A stretch of DNA of 64,000 nucleotides from Toxoplasma gondii ME49 (GCF_000006565.2 NC_031474.1:1302001-1366000); one strand, 5' to 3'. Shown: positions 51,414 through 63,633, counted from the stretch's first letter. A program made the numbers and translations. The notes: a model not told the origin generated them from the sequence alone.

Positions 51414-53786
51414 AGCATGCGAAAAAGGGGAACCTGACGCGGCATGCCGTCTGCCGGTGAATCCGGACTGTCAGCGAGAAAATTACACTTTCCTCCGTGT
51501 TTCGCCTTCGCTTCTCCACCCGTTTTCTTCGCCGCCTCTCCTCTTTGTTCGTTTCTGTTCTTCCTTGTCTTTGGCTGCGAAGCCGAGGTGCATCGAAGCA
51601 AGGTGCGTGGCTGTCTGTGCAGGGTCGAGTGCCTGCCAATGAAAATTGCATGCATGCACCTGGACATACGTTTGCATGCATGCACTGCGATGTGTGTTCC
51701 TGCTGTCCGCAGTCTCGCGGCCACACACGAGTCTGTCGAAATCTTCTTTCTCCGTATCGGGGTTCGAAGGAACCCAAAACGCTCGACGCCTCTCCTCTCT
51801 TTTCCCAGTGGACAAGGGATCCAGTGGTGTGATGTCGCAAGCAGGATCAAGCATGTGTGCGCTTAGCATCAATACACGTAGTCATGTGACGGAATAGATG
51901 TATTCATGTATATATTTATATATGTATGCATGTATGTAATACGTATATATAGATGTATGTACAGAGGCATCCAGGAGAAGATATGCATGCACAAATACAT
52001 GCATGTAGATATGCAGATGTATGTAAATCTTTGTAGATATGTATCGACTGACAAGTGAAACGGAGGCAAAAAATTCACCTGACGCAGAAGAAAATGTCTG
52101 ATGAGAAAAATGAACGAGTAGAACAGACGCATCTCAATCTTTCTCGTCACCTAGACAAATGGGCATTTGTATAGAACGTATGTCCAGAATCCTTGCAGTC
52201 AAGGGGTTTGCCGTTCTCGCCTTCCTTCGTCAACCCTCCGAAAGTGTTCGAATCAAGGCTGCTCTCTGACTGTGTCCGAGTATAAGCCGATCTGCGATGG
52301 CAGCGGCGACCACTGCAAGCAGAGAAGCTACAAACGCTTTGCTGTCTGTGAGTGAGAGGAAGACATTAAGGTGCCTCTTTCAGAATGGATGTGACACACG
52401 GATAGGCGTGGAAAGGGGCAGTTGCCTTACAGGTAAAAATACTCTGTATGTGCAAGTCAGGAAGTCGGTATTATGGTAGAGTGGAAATCGAAAGATTTGC
52501 GTTTCCTGCGGGAAAGGCGTCTAGGTTTGTCTGTAGGTGAAGACAGCCTGCACTCTGGGAAACGAAAGTACACCCTGTTCTGTAGGCTACAGTGGACAGC
52601 GGGGTTCGAGTTCGAGCATCTTAGGTTTTTGCAGGGGTCTTTCTTGAGACACTTTCCGCGTGGCAAAAAACGAAAATACAAGAGAAGAGAGACCAGAAGA
52701 CTCCTTTTCCTGCCTCGCCCCTTCCCACTATCACTCGTTCAGAGAGGTTCGGAGCGCTGAGATACTGACGCGCGGCGAGCACAACGGGAAGTCTGTGGAG
52801 CGCTTTCTTTTGTGTTCGCCGCAGAAACGCTCCTGTTGCCTGCTCATCTGTCCAGCTTCGGATGACAATGATTGACACAGACTGCCGGCTTCGCAGCAGT
52901 TGGTAGCCGGGGGTGCCTGTCACTTGTTCACCTCTCTGAGCCGTTACTCCAGCATACAGTTTTTTACTGTTCCGTGACCACTGACATTTCCTGCATATAC
53001 AATCTCCGCATCTCTGTATACCATTATCGGCTTTTGAGAGTCTCCAGACCGTTGGCTCTTTCTGCATCTCTTTGGCGGTTTTCGCGCGCACTTCTCTTGC
53101 CTTTTTGGCGCGTCCGTGTGTCCGTTCGTGTTCGCCTCTGCAGTGCGTATACCCTCTCTACGTTTTTCTTTCTCGTCTTCCCAGTTCTTCGAGGAGTTCT
53201 TCCGTTCTCCTCGGCCGCGTTTCTCCCTGCTTCTTTTGCGAGTTTTGGTATCTGACAGAGGGCCGCCGCGCTCCTCGACTTTCCACTATGTCCCCGTGCA
53301 AACGAAAGCGGCTGAAAGATCAAAGGCTCCACAATCCTTCGTGACACAAGCTCTTCCCTTGGTCAAACAGATCACCAGAGGGGGCACTCGGCAGCTTGCC
53401 TTCAAAGAAGCAAGTTCGCCTAGCCCCAGGCCCTAACCCGTCGAGTACACACTGCTGGGAGATCCGCCTCAGACACACCCCCGGAAAACATATCTTTTCA
53501 CGGTCGTTCCGTCTTTTCCAAGAAACACAGGCCACACGGTGGAAGAGAGAGAGAACCCATACACAAACAAACAGGCACATGAATCCCCATAGATATATGC
53601 ACGTATGTGCTTGCATTGATATGCACGGATTCCTCTAAGGGAGGTGGCGAACGATCCACGTTATTGGTTTCAGCACATCTATACGGACTTAAAGGCCCTC
53701 GTCTCACCCGTTACATACATACACACACGCAAAAGGTTTGTTTGTCCACGTGAGCTTGCTTCCGTTGAAAGTAGAAGGGCAGGCGC
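51414..53786. other. Intergenic region upstream of the transporter
   Basis: No convincing coding segment was seen across 2.4 kb. It should include the helicase 3' untranslated region and the transporter promoter. AT-rich, TGCATG-rich sequence occupies about 51900-52030, and a TRP-1-like motif sits at 52276-52290. Confidence 0.4.
52276..52290 (-). promoter_or_regulatory. TRP-1-like promoter motif (TCGGCTTATACTCGG on the minus strand)
   Basis: Second 14/15 match to the remembered Toxoplasma TRP-1 consensus TCGGCTTATATTCGG, about 1.5 kb upstream of the transporter start and in the opposite orientation. No ribosomal-protein gene is adjacent. Confidence 0.35.
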
Positions 53787-56357
53787 ATGGGACACTGGAA
53801 TGCCTGGCGCGAGGAGTTGACTGCAAAAGAAATGGGCGTATTGTCTCATGTCGCTTTTGCTTTTCGCGAAGACGAACATGTGGCCTACGCGAAGGACGAG
53901 GCTCTCGAGCCTGCGGAGAGTCTGTGCAGCTCATTCAACAACGGGATTGTGACTCACATGAAAGACGTAGGCGTGGTAGAGAGGCCGCTGACCCCCAGCG
54001 GGGAAGGACCTTTGAGCTCTCTCATAGGGATGCGAACTGAGCCTGTCAGGGAAGAGAACTTTTGCGATAAAACACCAGAAAGAGAAATCCCCAACGAGCA
54101 AGACGAGGCCATGTACCTTCCCTACGCAGAAGTCCTCCTGAAGACGAGACTAGAGGTCCCCAGCGCGTCCTTAGAAGACCATGGGAGGCGAGAAGCTCCA
54201 GACGCGTTTTCAGGGCAGAGTGGAAAACAGCGAGTCGGTCCGCTTTTCAGCCCTCCGCGGCCGCCCCTCCCGTCGGGTGCCCGCGACGCCTTGGCGTGTC
54301 TGCCCTGGCTGAAACGCCAAGGAAGGCTGCTCTTTTCGCTCACGCGGTGGCACTTGCTCGTTCTTCTCTGTTGCTACTCGGTCCTCGTCGGCCCCGTGTA
54401 CCTGAACTGGGCACCGTTTCGTCAGCTGCTCTTCGATAATGGCGTCTACCGCTGGGTTTGCGATCCGCAGGAAACAGACGCCTCGCACATGGCATTTGTC
54501 GACCCCAGAACGCAGACATGCGCGCAGCAGCGCCTGCACGTCGGGAATCTGTTCACTCTCTGCACGGTCGCGGACTACGGCATGTCGTTCTTCGGTGGTC
54601 TCGCGATGGACGTGGGTGGACCGAAGGTGGCGTCTGTGGGCGGGTCGCTCCTGATGACGCTCGGCTGGCTGCTTCTCGCGTTCGCAAGCGAAACGTTCCG
54701 CGCCTTCGAACTCGGAATGGTCCTCTTCGGTCTCGGCATCGACATGGCTTTCTACGGGACTCTTCCCGTCGGCACACTCTTCCCTGGGCACTGCAACACC
54801 GTGCGGGCAGTCCTCGTCGCCATGCGGTCTGTGAGCTACATGACACCGGTGCTGCTGCAGACTGTCGCGAGCTCCCTCCACATTTCCTACCGAGACATAA
54901 TGGTCGGCTACGCCGTCACGGCCTTTGGTCCCGCGCTCCTCATTGCTGCTTTCGTGACCCCATGGAAGCCCTGGGAGGGCCGCTCCGGAGTGGAGAATGA
55001 TGAAACTGCGGGGGGGAAAGCGGATGGAGTGCCGGCAAACAACCTGCAACAGATGCCCGTGCAGACCAGCCGTCGCACAGAGATCCCGCGGAACACCTGG
55101 CGGCTCTGCGCATCTTTCTTCCCCCGGAAATTGAAAGAAGAAAACAAGGCGGACTCTCACTGTGTTGACGGCGCAGGAAATGCCACAGATGCGAGGTCGG
55201 CGCAGAAGCCGCGCGGGAAAAACGCCTGGGATAGCGAAAGTGGAAAGGGAGAGAGCGACGAAACCTCCGCAAGGACACCCGTGACGACGGACCAGACAGT
55301 CGACTCGTTGAAACACCCGGCTGGAAAGGAAGGTGACTCGTGGCCGGCCGCGATTCCAACGGACACAGGTTCCCTGTCGATGATTAGTCTTTCCTCTTCC
55401 CCGAAACGCTTCCACGACGACGCGCCAGCAGGCTGCTACATTCCGCGCCCTTCCGATCCGGCCTTGCCAGAGCAGACCGTGCCGGATGCGCGAGCAGCCT
55501 CGCTCTTCTCCAGAGAGGCGCCGTGTCTCAGAGGAAACGAAACAGACGAAACGGTGGAAGAAACGCCGGTAGTCGGGCTGGAATGCGGCAGCGCGGACTT
55601 CCCGCGGCAGCTGGGTACGTTGGGGAACTCGAACGCAGGCGCCGACGAACGGCGACTTGCGTCGTTCTTTGGCCAGCCGTGCGACAGAGGCCGGCGAGAC
55701 AAAGTTAGGCAAGCGATTAGAGAGGCGGTGGCCTTCACCAGCAACTACCTGTTCTCCAGTCTGTACCTGCCTCTCGTTCCGTACTTCACCATCACCCTCA
55801 TTCGGGCTGTGTACTTCAACACTGCGTCGCACGACCTGGTCCCCGACGCCTTGACGTTTCTCCACATTATCATCGGGTTCGTGTTCGTTTTTCCGCCGAT
55901 TGCGGGGTACATCGCAGATCGATTCGGGATTTTGCTCTGCATGGCGCTGGTCAACTCGTGCGGGACGCTTGTCATCCTCCTTTCTCTCGTCACGCTCCTC
56001 ATGCCCGGGAAAGCCGTCTGGCTCGAGTACGTCATCGCATTTCTTTTCATGCAGAACATGTCGCTAATGACCAACCAAATCTACTTCTACGTCGGCGCCA
56101 CATTTCCGCAGCGCCATCTGGGGAAACTCATCGGATTCACTTGCACAGTCGGCGGTCTCCTGTCGCTTCTTGCCACGCCCATGTTCGACTACTCGGTGAA
56201 GTCGGGAGAAAGCGGCTTCATGGGCATGCTCACGCTCCTCGCGGCTCTTTCCGGAGTCACGTACCTTCTGCTGCTCGTCCTTCACTTCATGAAAAAACGC
56301 ACGCTGAAAAGACAAGCGGAAACCGCGACGCCGTGCACTGCCGTCCTTGCTCTGTAA
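53787..56357 (+). CDS. Major facilitator transporter, ApiAT (apicomplexan amino-acid transporter) type
   Basis: A single intronless frame of 856 codons. Twelve hydrophobic segments are visible at residues about 188-208, 250-275, 281-302, 307-331, 341-365, 370-390, then 652-672, 689-714, 714-738, 744-770, 781-803 and 812-834. This is the 6+6 MFS layout with a hydrophilic N-terminal extension of about 185 residues and a large central loop (about 391-650). The loop between segments 2 and 3 has an MFS-like signature, GGLAMDVGGPKVASVGG, and GYIADRFG follows segment 8. The overall pattern resembles the SLC43-like ApiAT/NPT1 family, which moves amino acids across the parasite plasma membrane; the substrate and ApiAT subgroup cannot be read from the sequence. 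The start ATG at 53787 is preceded by GGCGC, a weak context, so a later in-frame ATG is possible. Confidence 0.8.
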   Translation: MGHWNAWREELTAKEMGVLSHVAFAFREDEHVAYAKDEALEPAESLCSSFNNGIVTHMKDVGVVERPLTPSGEGPLSSLIGMRTEPVREENFCDKTPEREIPNEQDEAMYLPYAEVLLKTRLEVPSASLEDHGRREAPDAFSGQSGKQRVGPLFSPPRPPLPSGARDALACLPWLKRQGRLLFSLTRWHLLVLLCCYSVLVGPVYLNWAPFRQLLFDNGVYRWVCDPQETDASHMAFVDPRTQTCAQQRLHVGNLFTLCTVADYGMSFFGGLAMDVGGPKVASVGGSLLMTLGWLLLAFASETFRAFELGMVLFGLGIDMAFYGTLPVGTLFPGHCNTVRAVLVAMRSVSYMTPVLLQTVASSLHISYRDIMVGYAVTAFGPALLIAAFVTPWKPWEGRSGVENDETAGGKADGVPANNLQQMPVQTSRRTEIPRNTWRLCASFFPRKLKEENKADSHCVDGAGNATDARSAQKPRGKNAWDSESGKGESDETSARTPVTTDQTVDSLKHPAGKEGDSWPAAIPTDTGSLSMISLSSSPKRFHDDAPAGCYIPRPSDPALPEQTVPDARAASLFSREAPCLRGNETDETVEETPVVGLECGSADFPRQLGTLGNSNAGADERRLASFFGQPCDRGRRDKVRQAIREAVAFTSNYLFSSLYLPLVPYFTITLIRAVYFNTASHDLVPDALTFLHIIIGFVFVFPPIAGYIADRFGILLCMALVNSCGTLVILLSLVTLLMPGKAVWLEYVIAFLFMQNMSLMTNQIYFYVGATFPQRHLGKLIGFTCTVGGLLSLLATPMFDYSVKSGESGFMGMLTLLAALSGVTYLLLLVLHFMKKRTLKRQAETATPCTAVLAL

Positions 56358-58706
56358 AAAATCTTTGGAAGAACCATCGCAGCACCGACGCACACCAACG
56401 CACGCCGACGCGTGCATACGGAAACGCTCACTCTCGGTTCGGTAAAGAGGTTTTAACCTCGGTCCAGCAGTGGCGGCGTCGACATCGAAAACAGAGGCGT
56501 ACACACCCCTCCGACGGTCTTCGTTTCTAGCACACAGGACCTAAAGGTTGGTTTCCCGACGGAAATTCTTTTGTATCGAGGGGCAGAAAAGAACAGACAA
56601 TCGGAAACGCGAGCATGTGCAGACATGCCATCAGACGAGGCTTGACAATTCTGCAGGCACTTTTCTACAACCGGGGAATCTGAAAGCAGCTCCCAAGAAT
56701 CTCCAGGTGTAGGCCTTCCTCTCGCTTGAATCTTACCAGTCGAAGTCGTGGAAAGAGTCGATCTTTGCCTTTCGTCAATCTTCGTTCTTCGCAAGCATTC
56801 GAAGAGGTTCCCTATGGGGCTAATTGCCAGTCCGCTCAAACAAAGAAACACACGACCTGGCTGCAATCTCTACGCGAACGAGTGTATCCGGAAGCCGTCA
56901 CCCGCTCAGGAAGCTGCAGGTTTGATTCTATAGGAATGTTTCCTTTCTTCAGAGGGAAGTGCACGTCTATTTTTCGATGTCGACTGCGTCGACAGAAAGA
57001 CGCTGTTGTGTCCGCAGGTGTCCTGTTTTTTTTCTTTCCTTTGCATGCACTGACCACGAACAAATTTGGCACTCTTGAAGCCGCACCAACACAGCGAGAG
57101 GCCGATTTCTTGCCAGCCACGAGGCGCCAAGAAACCATGTGCCCACATGCGTCTCTCCAAGTGGAAACGCGATAGTCCATCACATACAAACGCATTTCAT
57201 TCCCCTACACAAATACATACATTGGAATAGATATGAAGCTCTGCGTAGACGCAATATATCTATAACTATATATATATATATATATATAGACATACTTTGT
57301 GTTTGTACGGAATCTGATGGTCTTTGTTGTTTTTCCATCAGAAACGACTCCGCTTCACAGTGATGGCATTTCCAGCTCTGACCACCTTCAGTGGTCGTAT
57401 GGCGGATGCCTGCACGTACAGATACGTGCACACAGCTTGAACCGACCTACGTGATCTATATAATATATATATATATATATATATCAAGAAGCATATAAAT
57501 ATGATTGAGTCTACGTATGTCTGTATTCTTGAGTACTTCCGGGTGTGACGATGCCTGAGAGACAGATCGAGATGGCAACATATTTCCTTCATGTCGTTCT
57601 CTCCGCTCTTTTATGAAGACTTTCGAAGGAAACTGCAACCGTCAACTGGAAAGCCGCAGCTCCCGGCTTACAGAGAGGAGAGCGCTGCCTTGAAGCTGCT
57701 TTCTAAATGGCTGCACAGGTTGTCCTCCTCGTCTTACGAAACAACGGAAATTGTTTGATTGGCACACCGACAGAGACGATCAAGCTGCATTACGTTTAAC
57801 CGTCTATGAACGAGCTACAAGAGCACCACAGCAGCCATAAAGAACTTGGGCGGAAGATTAAATGCAACGCAAAGAATCATTTGAACATGGCAAATGTGCC
57901 CTGCGAAGTACCACCTGCACTCGCACCTCTTTGAAGCGGTTTGTCTTGTGTGCTGTCTTAGCAGTCCAGTGGAGTGGAGGTGTACAGCCATCATAAAGAA
58001 CTTGGTTTTCTGTATCTCATATGCGTCACATGTAGATACACAAGTATAGGAACATGTCTGTGACTTATATGTGCACCTGCTGGGCATGTGCTCTCTGACG
58101 TTTCGAAGGATGGCTGAGAGACACCGAAGGAAGTCGGACTATCTACGCATCTAACAATAGTGGATTCGCTGATGGTCTACTTATCCCTTTTCATCGCCTC
58201 AGTGTTCGTTCCATCTCAGGATTCCGTTGGGTGTCCTCCGACTCACCTTGGGAGAAACTGGTTCCCCTGCGTTCGGTCGGCACCTCTTCTGGCGCATGCA
58301 GTTACAGCACAAACCTGGCGTAGAAGCCTCCAAGGTTTTGAGTCTCTCGCAAACACGAGAAGGACTTTGTTCCGAGACACAGCGACGACTTACTTAGATC
58401 CACAAACATACCAGCGAGTGTACATCCACTGGTGGCAAAACGCGCAACCTGTCAAGATGGAAATGTGAGCGCGAAGAGAAGCGACAAGGAGTCAGCGCTG
58501 GCGTACAGAGACCTCGCCCCCCCCCTTGAAATCGTTCTCTCGAAACCTCACCGAGACGAAACAGACGCCACATCGCAGATTTAGACGTCACGGGCAAGAT
58601 AAGCAGCGAGAGAGACGCATACAGAGTCGCAGAACAGCGAGTGGAAAACTGGGGAAGTTGACAAGCGTAGACGATCCAGGACAGCGGACAGCAGCCCAGA
58701 GCAGCC
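56358..58706. other. Convergent intergenic region, transporter / NOP58
   Basis: Both flanking genes end here. No frame looks coding. Features seen are (TA)n arrays at about 57255-57292 and 57456-57485, and a short imperfect duplication (57832-57849 and 57985-58005). Confidence 0.45.
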
Positions 58707-59003
58707 TCAGTTCTCTCTCTCTCTCTTGACCTTCTTCCGCGGCTTCTCGTCCTCTTCCTCTTCCGCCTCCTCGGAAAGTCTGTGCTTCTTTTCTTGGACG
58801 ACGTCTGTCGAGGCGTCGTACGACTTGCCGTTCATTTGCCTCTTCGGCTCGTAGCGTGCAGCTGACGGCTTCGCTGTCGATCGCGACAGACCTGAAAACC
58901 AGACACACGCCAACAGGCAAAGATCCACAACGGTCATTAAAAAAATACAAACCTACTTGTCAGCATCCACACAGAAACTACTCGCAGTTGTAGTTGCATA
59001 TAT

Positions 59004-59036
<33 letters not shown>

Positions 59037-60922
59037 AATATATGAATATAGGGATATATGTGCAGTGCATGAACTATATCCATGCGATTTGGTCGACATA
59101 CGAGTATCAACCACATAGTCAAAACACGTGAACATCTATGCCACTACGTACGCACTTGCTTCCACATTCGAACAAGCCATAAACAAATATATATATATAT
59201 ATACATATATCTGTCTATCTACATATATATATATATATATACATATATCTATCTACATATATCTATATATCTATATATCTATATATGAACATGAGGCTTG
59301 CAATAAAGGCGTTTCTTACCACTGTTTTGTTGTTGCTCGAGTTGAAGCAGTTTATTCTCGACGTATCGACGGCAGGATATGGCGACAGTCGGTTCCGAGA
59401 GAGCAGGGGATGCGACTTCTTCCGCGGCTTTGCCTCCAGCCGCAGTTGCTGCTGCTTCTGCAGCTTCCGTGAGGGCGTCCACGCGCACACACAGCGACAG
59501 TTTCGCAGCCAGAACTCGAGAAATCTTTCCTGTGAGAAGCGCAGAACGCATGTGTGTCCGTGAAACAACATAAAAAGGAGGCAAGCAGAGCACGGTCGAC
59601 GCAGGAAGAAGCGCCCTCAACTGGCTTCTGCGCTGAGCACTCCATGGTCCATCTGCATCTCACGTCTATTTCTACGCTCTCGCTTTGTACTCCGACACAC
59701 ATCGTGGCTGCTTCTCTCTCGCCCTCTCTCTCTGCTGCATGGCTCCGGTTCGACGCCTGAGACAAAGGACGTCGTTCACTCGTCGGGAACTGCCTGCGCT
59801 GGTCTCCGTTTTTCGCGAGGGTGCCTGCGCAGGGTGAAACGTACCCTTCAGCTTCGGGGGCGCCTGACCGACGAGAGCAGCGTGGAAAAGGAGGCCGTAC
59901 TTGGGCGTGTGAGACTTGGTTTTCAGAGCGCGGAAGAGCGCCTTCTCCGCACCTAAAATCTGAATCGTCGACGCCGGCTGCTTCGACAGATTCAACAAGC
60001 TTCCGCTGTGCGCCATCAAGCGCGCGCCGATCACCTCCCCAACCTGCAGAGACATCCAAGGCGCGGCGAAGCAGCGAAAGAACGCATCGCTCCGAGGCGT
60101 CGCTGTGGACATTCGCGACGAACGGGGAGCGAAAAGATACGCAGACGCCACAGCTTCAAGGAGACGAAAGCGCCCATACACGAGCGGCTGTCCAACTGAC
60201 GCTGTGCACTCGAAACGTACGCATACACATGTTGACGAGGGAGAACGGCACCGTGGATTCTGAAATGAAACTCCGTGTCTGCTGAAGCCTTTTCCCAGTG
60301 GCGACTCGCCAGTGGAGACTGGACGCGCTGCACTGTCTCGGGGTGCCTAGGCTTTCAATGTCTTTGCTGTTTACGCAACGTGCATGCACCCGCCTCCGTC
60401 TGTCGAGCGCGGGTGTGCGTCGAGGTCCGAGGCAAATGCGCAGTTCCTTCGGCGAAGGGAGGACGAATCGCATGTTGGAAAAAAAGACAAGGGCAGTGCA
60501 AAGATCATCGAAAAAACCTCCTTAAAGATCTCAGTCCTTACCATGTAGGTGAGGTTCGGAGCAACAGCCTTCATGCGAACCTTGAGGTACTCTGCAAGAT
60601 TCGCCCTGTACTCGACGAGCTCTTCGACGCGGTTCGCAAGGGTGTTGATGTGCATCAAATCTTCCTCCGTAATGTCTGTCCCCATCGACGTCTCCGCAGA
60701 CATTTTCACTTCGGCGGCAATCTGAAAATCCAAATGCATGCGCAGACACCCCCGAAGTATTATATACCGCGCCGGCAGGTCACGGATACGCAGACTTGAA
60801 AGCGCATGCAACATGCACGCTCCCAAGGCAATTCTGGACATCGACCTCTACACGTATCTGAACGTCTGACACACGCCTACACCCATCTATCCAGAGCTAT
60901 CTATAGCACTCTCTTTATATCT

Positions 60923-60953
<31 letters not shown>

Positions 60954-62682
60954 TATATTATTATATATATTATATTATATATATATAGATATATATATAT
61001 ATATATATAGATATATATAGGTATACACACACATGTACGTATATATATATATATATATACATCTGTATGTGGGTATGTAGGTATGTATGCACGTATCCGT
61101 GTGCGAACGCATCAGAGAAAAGGTTGTCTGTGAAGGCTCTTGTCAACTCGGGAGCAGAGGTGCAGGCGCGCGCGTATCGTTACGACCGCGCATGTCGACC
61201 TCTGCAGAGACGTCTGAGCGTAACTGGGTGGAAGCAGGCGCAGAGCGAAGGCCAGACAAGACAGCATGTGGACGCGGTCAAGGCGCGTCGCGGGAGGCAG
61301 CGAGCTCACTTCGTCTGGCAGCAAGGGAGAGAGTTCGACGTTCCGAGTGTTCGAGCGGAAGCCGATGAGTTGGACCGTCTTCGCGTAAATCAAGTTGTCC
61401 GTCACGATTTTGCTCAGCTCGGGGAAATGCCAGCCATACCATTCCTTCAGACGCATCGCGAAGTTGTTCAGTTCTCTGTCCAGGTCGTCGATGAGCGCTG
61501 CGGAGAAACGGCAGAGAAGAAGCGACACAACATCCCGAAACTGTCCGCGCGGTTTCCGGCGAAGGAAGGAGGGGGGCAGCGAGAACGGAGCGAAGCGGAG
61601 CAGAGACGAAAAAAGAGACGAAGACAGAAGCAGACGCAGCGCGAGCAGAGACGAAAAAAGAGACGAAGACAGAAGCAAACGCAGCGCGAGGAGAGACGAA
61701 AAGAGAGACGGCCCGGCCAGAACCGACCTACCGACAGCTTGAATGATCATCGTGTCGAGTTTCTCTGGACTGAACTTGAGCTTGAAGCGGTTGAGCGAAT
61801 GCGCCAAAGACATGGCCATCTGCTGGCGATCTGCATGCAGAAAAAACATCCAACGACACCCGGAGTTTGTCCTGGAACGGTTCCGCAGCAGCCGCGGTGT
61901 GTATCCCTTCGCTCCTTTGGACTCCGACGCAAAAGCAAACGCCCCAACATTCTCCGGCAGAGCTCAACACACCCAGCGCGAGAGGAATCGCAGGGAACCG
62001 GCGAGAGAAGAAGAGGGAGAAGAGAAGAGAGAAGAATGAGGAGAGGAGAAAGACGACGAGCAGCGGTGACAGGCAGGAGAGAGTGAGACCTCCTCCGTCC
62101 ATCCACCGGAGCCCTGGATGCCTCCATCCACAGGAGAAGAAGTCTGTCCACACACGTACAGACATAGAGGACAACTGAATGGCATGCATAGGTCTTCGCC
62201 GTATGCGCGCATGTGAGTCTGAGTCATGATTCAGGTCTTTTCTCGCCTCTGAGGTTGTTGGCAAGCTTACCCTTTGCAGACAGTCCGTCCAGGAGGTTCG
62301 AGAGTTGCTCTTTGATTCCTCGGATGATCTCGTGAGTGGTAGGAGTGAAGACGACGTCGATTCCGAATTTGTTTCGGATCGCGGCGCCGAGCGCCTTGTC
62401 GCTGACGGCGAGCTGGGCACTCGCGTCGGTCTGCAGCAAATGTTTTTTCAGGAATTTCTTCAAACTCTTGCCCACTTTGCTTTCGCGCAGCGCGAGGACC
62501 TCGTCCAGCGCATGCTTGGTGTCCTTGAACTTCGCGAAGGCCTCCAGGTGGACGCTCTTCTGCGCGACTTCGGCAGAGGCGAAGAACGAAGTCAAGTCGT
62601 TTGCATCTTCCACCTCCAACAGCTTCTTGTTCTTCACACGGAAGAGGCCGTAGCCCGCAGGCGTCTCCACGAGAACCAGCAT
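58707..62682 (-). CDS. NOP58: NOP58, box C/D snoRNP core protein
   Basis: NOP58 pairs with NOP56 in box C/D snoRNPs, bridging snoRNA, 15.5K/Snu13 and fibrillarin for rRNA 2'-O-methylation in the nucleolus. Seven minus-strand exons join in phase: 62682-62271, 61830-61732, 61497-61310, 60721-60542, 60043-59845, 59529-59320 and 58891-58707 (1,473 nt, 490 aa). The N-terminal domain starts [16 protein letters not shown], typical of the family. The coiled-coil region includes [20 protein letters not shown] and [15 protein letters not shown] [15 protein letters not shown]. The NOP domain carries [37 protein letters not shown] and [15 protein letters not shown]. The usual long Lys/Glu tail is short here: [18 protein letters not shown]. 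The ATG is well placed and introns use GTAAGC, GTAGGT, GTGAGC, GTAAGG, GTACGT and GTAAGA donors. Confidence 0.95.
58996..59290. repeat. Paired (TA)n arrays in NOP58 intron 6
   Basis: TA arrays at about 58996-59046 and 59186-59290 occupy most of the intron 58892-59319; the second includes CTATATAT units close to the exon 6 donor. Confidence 0.85.
60914..61058. repeat. (TATC)n / (TA)n compound array in NOP58 intron 3
   Basis: CTATAT hexamers grade into long TA tracts with TTATTATATA interruptions inside the intron 60722-61309. Confidence 0.85.
61598..61712. repeat. Roughly 44-bp minisatellite in NOP58 intron 2
   Basis: About 2.6 copies of a purine-rich unit containing GAGCAGAGACGAAAAAAGAG and GACGAAGACAGAAGCAGACG lie in the intron 61498-61731. 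The last copy is diverged. Confidence 0.8.
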
Positions 62683-63633
62683 CTCGGGGAAAGAGCAGAC
62701 AAAGCGGCCGGAGAACGGAAGACAGGCGGCCTCTCAGCCTCCACTTCTCAGTGCAGAGTCGACCTGGACCGGGAGAGTCGTTCCGGCGGACGCACCACGC
62801 CGCTGGGCAGCGCGAAGGAGGAAGTCAGAGGGACAAGAGCGAATCGATTCTCCTTTTTAGAAAGGCAAAACTCGGCAGAGATCTCGATCCGTGGACTGAC
62901 GAGGTGGAGGAGAGACTCTGCGAGACCAGTCGTCAACAAAGACTGTTCAGACGGAGGACTGCGCGAAAAAAAGCGGCGCATGCTGTTGCGGACGGCGATG
63001 TGTTAGAGTCCGCCCAAGAGGCGAGAGCGCTGCCAAACGAGAAAAGAAAGTGGAGAGTGAGGAGATGCGCGCCTGATTTACTGTGTTAAGACGCCCCCGC
63101 GCTGGCTGGGCAGCTCTCGTCGGCGAAACGCGACAGCACAGAACGCGGGCAGATTCCTGCGGGAGAGAGCCCGCGACGGCCGTATATGCGCGGGAGCGAG
63201 AAATTCGCTCCGTCGAGACCCAAAATCCACGAAGTTTCAACGCGGTGAACCTGCGCCCGAGCGCGTCGGGAGGAATGATCCGCGGAAAAGAGGATTTCTC
63301 TTCGCTGGAAAACGCTCCCTGTTTTCGAGGTTCGCGGGCAGCGCAGACTCGCGGGGCTGCAGCGGACAGGGCGGGTGAAGTGCTCGGCAAAGCAATTGAC
63401 GAAGAGATCGCTTCGGTCGAAGAAAGGACTTTTCCTCGACAAGAAGAAATTGGGAACTGGGGAAGTCGCCGGCGCGAGGCGAACAGAAATCGAGGCCGCG
63501 CGAAAAAACCTAGACAACAAAAGGGTAGAGGCTCGCGTACTGCGCCGTCGACAGGGCCGAGCGTGCGACAAGGAAGGCGGAGGCTTTCTACGCGTGATGA
63601 TGGAAGAAACTTCCTTTCACTTTTTCTGTCAAA
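62683..63633. promoter_or_regulatory. 5' region of NOP58, possibly bidirectional
   Basis: This interval precedes the NOP58 start on the minus strand and a possible plus-strand start at 63634. Frames on both strands (for example 62947-63723 minus) are long only because of high GC content and show no domains. Confidence 0.4.

Noticed and set aside
52240..52262. GTTCGAATC box resembling a tRNA B box
   Set aside because: No matching A box, anticodon arm or acceptor stem could be built around it on either strand.
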